Origin: Lytechinus pictus
Taxonomy: Eukaryota > Echinodermata > Echinoidea > Temnopleuroida > Toxopneustidae
Assembly: GCF_037042905.1 (NCBI RefSeq)
Contig: NC_087251.1
Location: 35,086,501 to 35,150,500, forward strand
Reading direction: 5' to 3'
Length of the DNA stretch: 64,000 bases
Shown here: positions 59,931 through 64,000 of the stretch, one piece after another
Layout of the letters: each line of letters starts with the position of its first letter
How positions within the stretch are numbered: position 1 is the first letter of the stretch
Position numbers and translations under genes: made by a program
The notes under the pieces: model-generated
Told to the model about the DNA's origin: nothing
The model's input: only the letters and a program-made list of their open reading frames with translations
Database searches by the model: none

Positions 59931-61734
59931 TTTAAGCAATGAAGCCTGTGGCATTTTTAATTATAATTTTGCGTTTTATATCAATCTTCCCAAACAAACC
60001 CCCCTCCCACGCTTTAGAACATCCATGTTTAATGATTTCATATAATTGAATGATTTCGTTTTTCTCCCAAAATAATCTTCCTCGCCCGATGGAAACACAC
60101 TCAGGAACATTCATGTTTGTCGATTACAAGGTTATATTCCTTGCGCATGTTCTGCTGTTTGCATACGAAAATAGTCCGATGAAAACCCCTCTTTGCCCAT
60201 TCTAAAGTATAATTGCTGCTTGTTTTTAACCTTACTGGACAATACGCTTCCCGCATTGGTTAAAATACTGCCCAAAATTGGTAGGACACATAATTACCCT
60301 CGTGCTGGTTAAAATTATACCCAATCTTTTTTTGAAAGCCAAACCCCTATATCCCATTAAAAATGATCCCAGGCACGCTTACTCTTCCTATATAGGGTTG
60401 AACTTGAATACGAATATTCCACCCATGCACTTAAATACGTCATCAAGACTTAAGGGATTCATTCATTCAATTTCGTTTGGATTACAAGAAAATGGCCATC
60501 GGCCTATTATTGATTAGTTAGACAAAGCCCCACATCACAATGCTACTATATATAGCTGTCGCTGTTATCACAAGTAATCTGAGACCCTGCCTCTGCCTTT
60601 ATTCGTCCTCCCCATCACTTAAGCCTTCATTAGATAAAACTGACATCATTAATGAAGCAATCGATATTGACGTAATACGTGAAAACCATGTTTGGGAAGT
60701 TCGAGTTGGTCAAGGTCAGGGATCGGTTAATGCTGCTTTTATAAACAAGTTTTATATTTTCAGCACCATTTTGTTTTATCGTGAGGACGTGCAATTAATT
60801 ATACTGAAGGATAAGGATTCATGGAAAAATGCAAGTGTCCCGTTCTGTTCTTCCGGGAAAATGTCCGTTCCAAGTTCACAGTTTTCAGGTAATTCAATTA
60901 AAACTCAGTCAAAGCTACGGAGGCGGGGCATTATTTTTAAAACAAATTCATTTATTTGTTTTCGTACACATCAGTTATCTGATAGTCGCTTCTTTTAATT
61001 TTCGTGTTTGATTGGGAACGGCGAATGGCGGAAATTATCAATTTACAACTAAACCAGACTGGCCGTGAGCGAGGGAGCTTGTGTTCCCGATAACAGATAT
61101 CATGCAGGGAACGAAATATATTATCAAGTATATTTGTAGGTTTCCATTATATACTCTCTCTGATCATCTCTACAGCTAGAAAATGATAACATCTCTTTCG
61201 TATGAAGTTTCGCAAATATTGTATATCGGGCGTTTCATTATATCAGGGAATTGAGAGTAGAATGTGGTCTCGGGCAATTTTTAGTTCGAATTCTTCATTA
61301 TTCTTCAGTTGCCATCCATGAGCTATAGCGTGCAGGGTCGGGGAGGGGGGTGGGATGGGTGCCCCCGGCAAAATTTTGATGACTTTTTAGGGGTACTTGT
61401 CAGAAATATTTGGAGGGATGTTTCGGAAAATGACGGCGACCTTTTACTCATATATACTTTCCTTCATTATCAGAAGAAAAAAATGTGGCTCCCTTTCAGA
61501 TATACCCATGCATCCATGTCTCCCCTCTTAGTTCAATACACGTCAGCTGAATCGAAATTAAAGAAATATAAAAACCTACAAATGGATGTGTCAGTGGGTG
61601 GGAGATATACAAAGTATTAGAATAAGACAAAATTGGGTACATTGTGCAGAAGAAAATGTAGATCGAGGTCGAGAGAAAATAGAAGATGGATTGAATGGAT
61701 TGAATGGATTGAATATAGCGTACAGACAGGAGCT
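59931..61734. other. No recognised gene
   Basis: An open frame of 152 codons from ATG 60540 starts with a hydrophobic, signal-like stretch (MLLYIAVAVITS), but the rest has no recognisable domain and drifts into basic low-information sequence. It is left as unassigned. (ATG)GATTGAATG triplication at about 61686-61712 is a short tandem repeat. Confidence 0.4.
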
Positions 61735-62165
61735 ATACCATTCAAACCAGTGGCATAATGAGCAAAAATATTTTAGGTGGCAAATAATGGCATATGGGAA
61801 AAAAAGTCGCGAGCGGGTAAATTTGTTTTGGTCATTTTGAAAGGAAAATCAAGATTTTGACATAATATTCCAAAAAATGATATCATATTTCACCCGTTCT
61901 CTTCTTTTTTTTCTTCCTTTCTCCTTTTTTATTTTTATTTTATTTAATCTGTTGATTTATTTCCACTGTTATTTATTGATAGATTGATTTATCTATTTAT
62001 TTGTTTATTTATTTATTTATTTGTTTATTTATTTATTTATTCAGTCATTAACTTATTTATTTATTATTGATTGATTTATTCATTCATTCATTTGTATTTT
62101 GTCATTATTATCATTTGGGGGAGGTGGTCAAGTGCCCCATGCACCCAATCTTTACGCCCGTGATA
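61735..62165. repeat. Dispersed repeat with (ATTT)n interior
   Basis: AAAAAAGTCGCGAGCGGGTAA, then TTTTGAAAGGAAAATCAAG, a T/C-rich tract, a long (TTTA)n/(TTTG)n run (61935-62050) and a GC-rich end (CAAGTGCCCCATGCACCC). Same order as the copies near 45215 and 52350. Confidence 0.5.
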
Positions 62166-63140
62166 ACTAAACAAAATAAAAATCAGACTTTCTCGCCGTG
62201 TTAATAATAGGTGATGGTCAAACTCGATCCGATCGGACCTCTTTTTATTTATCTCTCGCTCTCATGGCGTCCTCTTCTAATTCTATCTTTATTACCAAGT
62301 CAAAGGCCAATGCCATTTTAATAGAGGGATGGCTACCCCCAGATGTTTCTCATTATCTTCCAATTATCCGTCAATATTTAGATTGACTTATGAACACGTA
62401 CATCCATAGAGTTGTCAAATATGCGGAATATTTTTAATGCGTTGTCAAGTGCTGCGGAGCACGTTCAGAGAAGTGAGATATAGGACGGTAATCTCTTTAA
62501 TTTTTTAGATTAAACGATGGAATCAAAGCAGGGTAGTTATAACAAACATGTGAAACTTGTATTTAGAGGAAATTCGAGCTCTTTATGTTGTTATTTTAGT
62601 TGCTAATAGGTCCTTCTATTTTATTTTGATACCAAATTAACCATCAAGAATTTCCCGTGTTAAACTTCACCAAAAACTCAAAACTTCTAATGAGGTACCT
62701 TGGATGTTGTCTTGTTAAATCTTGCGATGACGCATGGCACCACCCTATAAATGCAAAGGACTGCCAAACTTGAAGAATTATCTCACATATACCGGCATGG
62801 ATTGAAATTGGAGGGGACACCTTTGTACTGGTTCCTGTCTTTTCTAAGTTCAATAACTATTTTACATCTACCAACTCCTGTCTCCATCTCTTATCAAGGC
62901 TGTCTGCCCCTTACACTATCGAACAAGTTCCCGTCACGATACCCACGTCACCCCCTGAAACGCATTTTTCTTAAGCTCTCGACTGTGTTCTATAAAAAAA
63001 TTCTTAACTTGCTTCATGTCATATCTCACAATCCTTTGAAACGCCAGAAGCAATCGATGCTCAATAAACATGACAGTAGACAATCGCTTGTGTAAAGAAG
63101 AAAAATAAAGTGAAAAAGACACTGTCCTTGTTACACGTGC
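62166..63140. other. No recognised gene
   Basis: Open frames at 62198-62386 and 62751-63095 show no domain, motif or splice structure I can support. Confidence 0.4.
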
Positions 63141-63260
63141 GTTATGTCGCAGCTACACAAACAAAACCCACCCCAGACCGATCAAAAGCTAATATTATTT
63201 TCAGTGACATCCCATTGTCCGGTTTTTAAGTTAGTTCCATTGGTGTGACTGTGACATTAT
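63141..63260. mobile_element. MITE family 1 relative
   Basis: GTTATGTCGCAGCTACACAA at the left and GGTGTGACTGTGACATTATGAC at the right form an imperfect inverted pair. The interior has CCCAGACCGATCAAAAGCTAA, the reverse complement of the family 1 core (AGCTTTGATCGGTCTGG). This copy is therefore inverted relative to the others. Confidence 0.6.
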
Positions 63261-64000
63261 GACGTAGTAATTATTACAAGGCAAGAAGTATTTCATCACT
63301 TGGGAGGCAGGCAAACCCATTTTCTTCTTCCTTCAAACATGTTCGTAGCCGGCGGCGAACTATATGAGATGTGACCCCCGGAGAGAGAGATGCGCATCAT
63401 TCAAGGTAGAGTTACGGTGTAGTTCCGTCGTTTTCCTCTGGGTGAATTGCCATGTCTGGCAATTTGGTTCTAAACAAAATAGTTTGGCTGGTTTCGAGCA
63501 GGATGCACTTCTTGTAGTCACATTTGTGTTTGGATCATCAACCCCGCATAAAACCCATTTATTTGTCCTTGAAGTACGGTACTTTTTTAGGTATCTGGTA
63601 GCCTGTTTTTTTCACAGGACATGTGAAAATAAACCATTGTTAAGACGTAGCTTGGCACTTCTTCTTTCATCCGACAATTAGCAAAGTAACAGTCCAACAC
63701 CTGTGCGTCTCAGCCAATCAAAAGCAAGGAAAGTTATCTGAGCTGACAACTGATCAAAACACATCGATGAAAGGCTTCCCAGGTCCTCCATAAGACTTCG
63801 GTCCTTTTGCTGCTTACCACCAAACAGTGTACCCTAGCAGCATGGACCCTACTAAGAATGTGTAATTTGTTATCCTCAGTCCTGGCTCTATTTTTTCTTG
63901 TTGTCCGTCCTTCGACCTTTTACTTAGAGACTCCAAATACGTATAAGATCATCGGTAAATTTATATGCATACCTGCATCAAATTTTAATCAATCCATCAA
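63261..64000. other. No recognised gene
   Basis: An open frame at 63364-63681 has no recognisable domain. No further repeat or exon identified up to the window end. Confidence 0.4.

Noticed and set aside
60540..60998. 152-residue secreted protein
   Set aside because: Hydrophobic start is suggestive, but there is no domain, no cysteine pattern and no supporting splice structure.
48575..64000. Additional EGF or TB exons of the fibrillin/LTBP-like gene
   Set aside because: Looked for DxDEC-type starts and clustered cysteines with splice sites on the plus strand; none was convincing.

Overview
This is AT-rich animal DNA: five exons with GT/AG introns spread over more than 27 kb, tRNA-derived SINEs, many foldback MITEs, long satellites and one intact non-LTR retrotransposon. 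The repeats (a long-TIR element opening with AAAGGTCAAGTCCACC, SINE tails of the form GCGCTATATAAA(ATT)n, G/C homopolymer tracts) look like those of echinoderms, most likely a sea urchin. That attribution is inference from repeat style, not proof. No prokaryotic or organellar gene set is present.

The best-supported gene is a plus-strand fibrillin/LTBP-family extracellular-matrix gene. Its exons are at 21401-21471 (4-Cys module), 27865-28221 (EGF plus Ser/Thr/Gly/Arg hinge), 43788-44060 (Ser-rich segment plus TB/hybrid-like module), 47562-47621 (end of that module and linker) and 48449-48574 (calcium-binding EGF). Intron phases agree at every junction, so they read as one protein segment. Both gene ends lie outside the recognised exons. 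No further family exon was found in the 15 kb after 48574.

Upstream, 10388-10717 is a previously hidden 330-nt phase 1-1 open segment that reads as an immunoglobulin V-like domain with an altered F-strand motif. Part of it has been tandemly duplicated with its flank. This is the best lead for an immune-type receptor or VCBP-like gene.

Layout. 1-10387: mostly unrecognised DNA with SINE and MITE pieces. 10.4-11.0 kb: Ig-like exon. 12.9-14.05 kb: a 93-bp minisatellite. 17.5-21.2 kb: SINE, two MITEs and a purine-rich block. 21.4-48.6 kb: the fibrillin/LTBP-like gene, whose introns hold a CACTGTG satellite (30.2-31.07 kb), a 595-bp TTAA-bounded MITE (41.1-41.7 kb), other MITEs and SINEs, and an unexplained antisense open segment near 40.1 kb. 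50.2-55.5 kb: a repeat-dense block with a 120-bp tandem array, a spaced 16-mer array, a 50-bp satellite with splice-acceptor-like units, and a hAT-type MITE with target-site duplication. 55.7-59.9 kb: an intact two-ORF non-LTR retrotransposon. 60-64 kb: degenerate repeats and a MITE.
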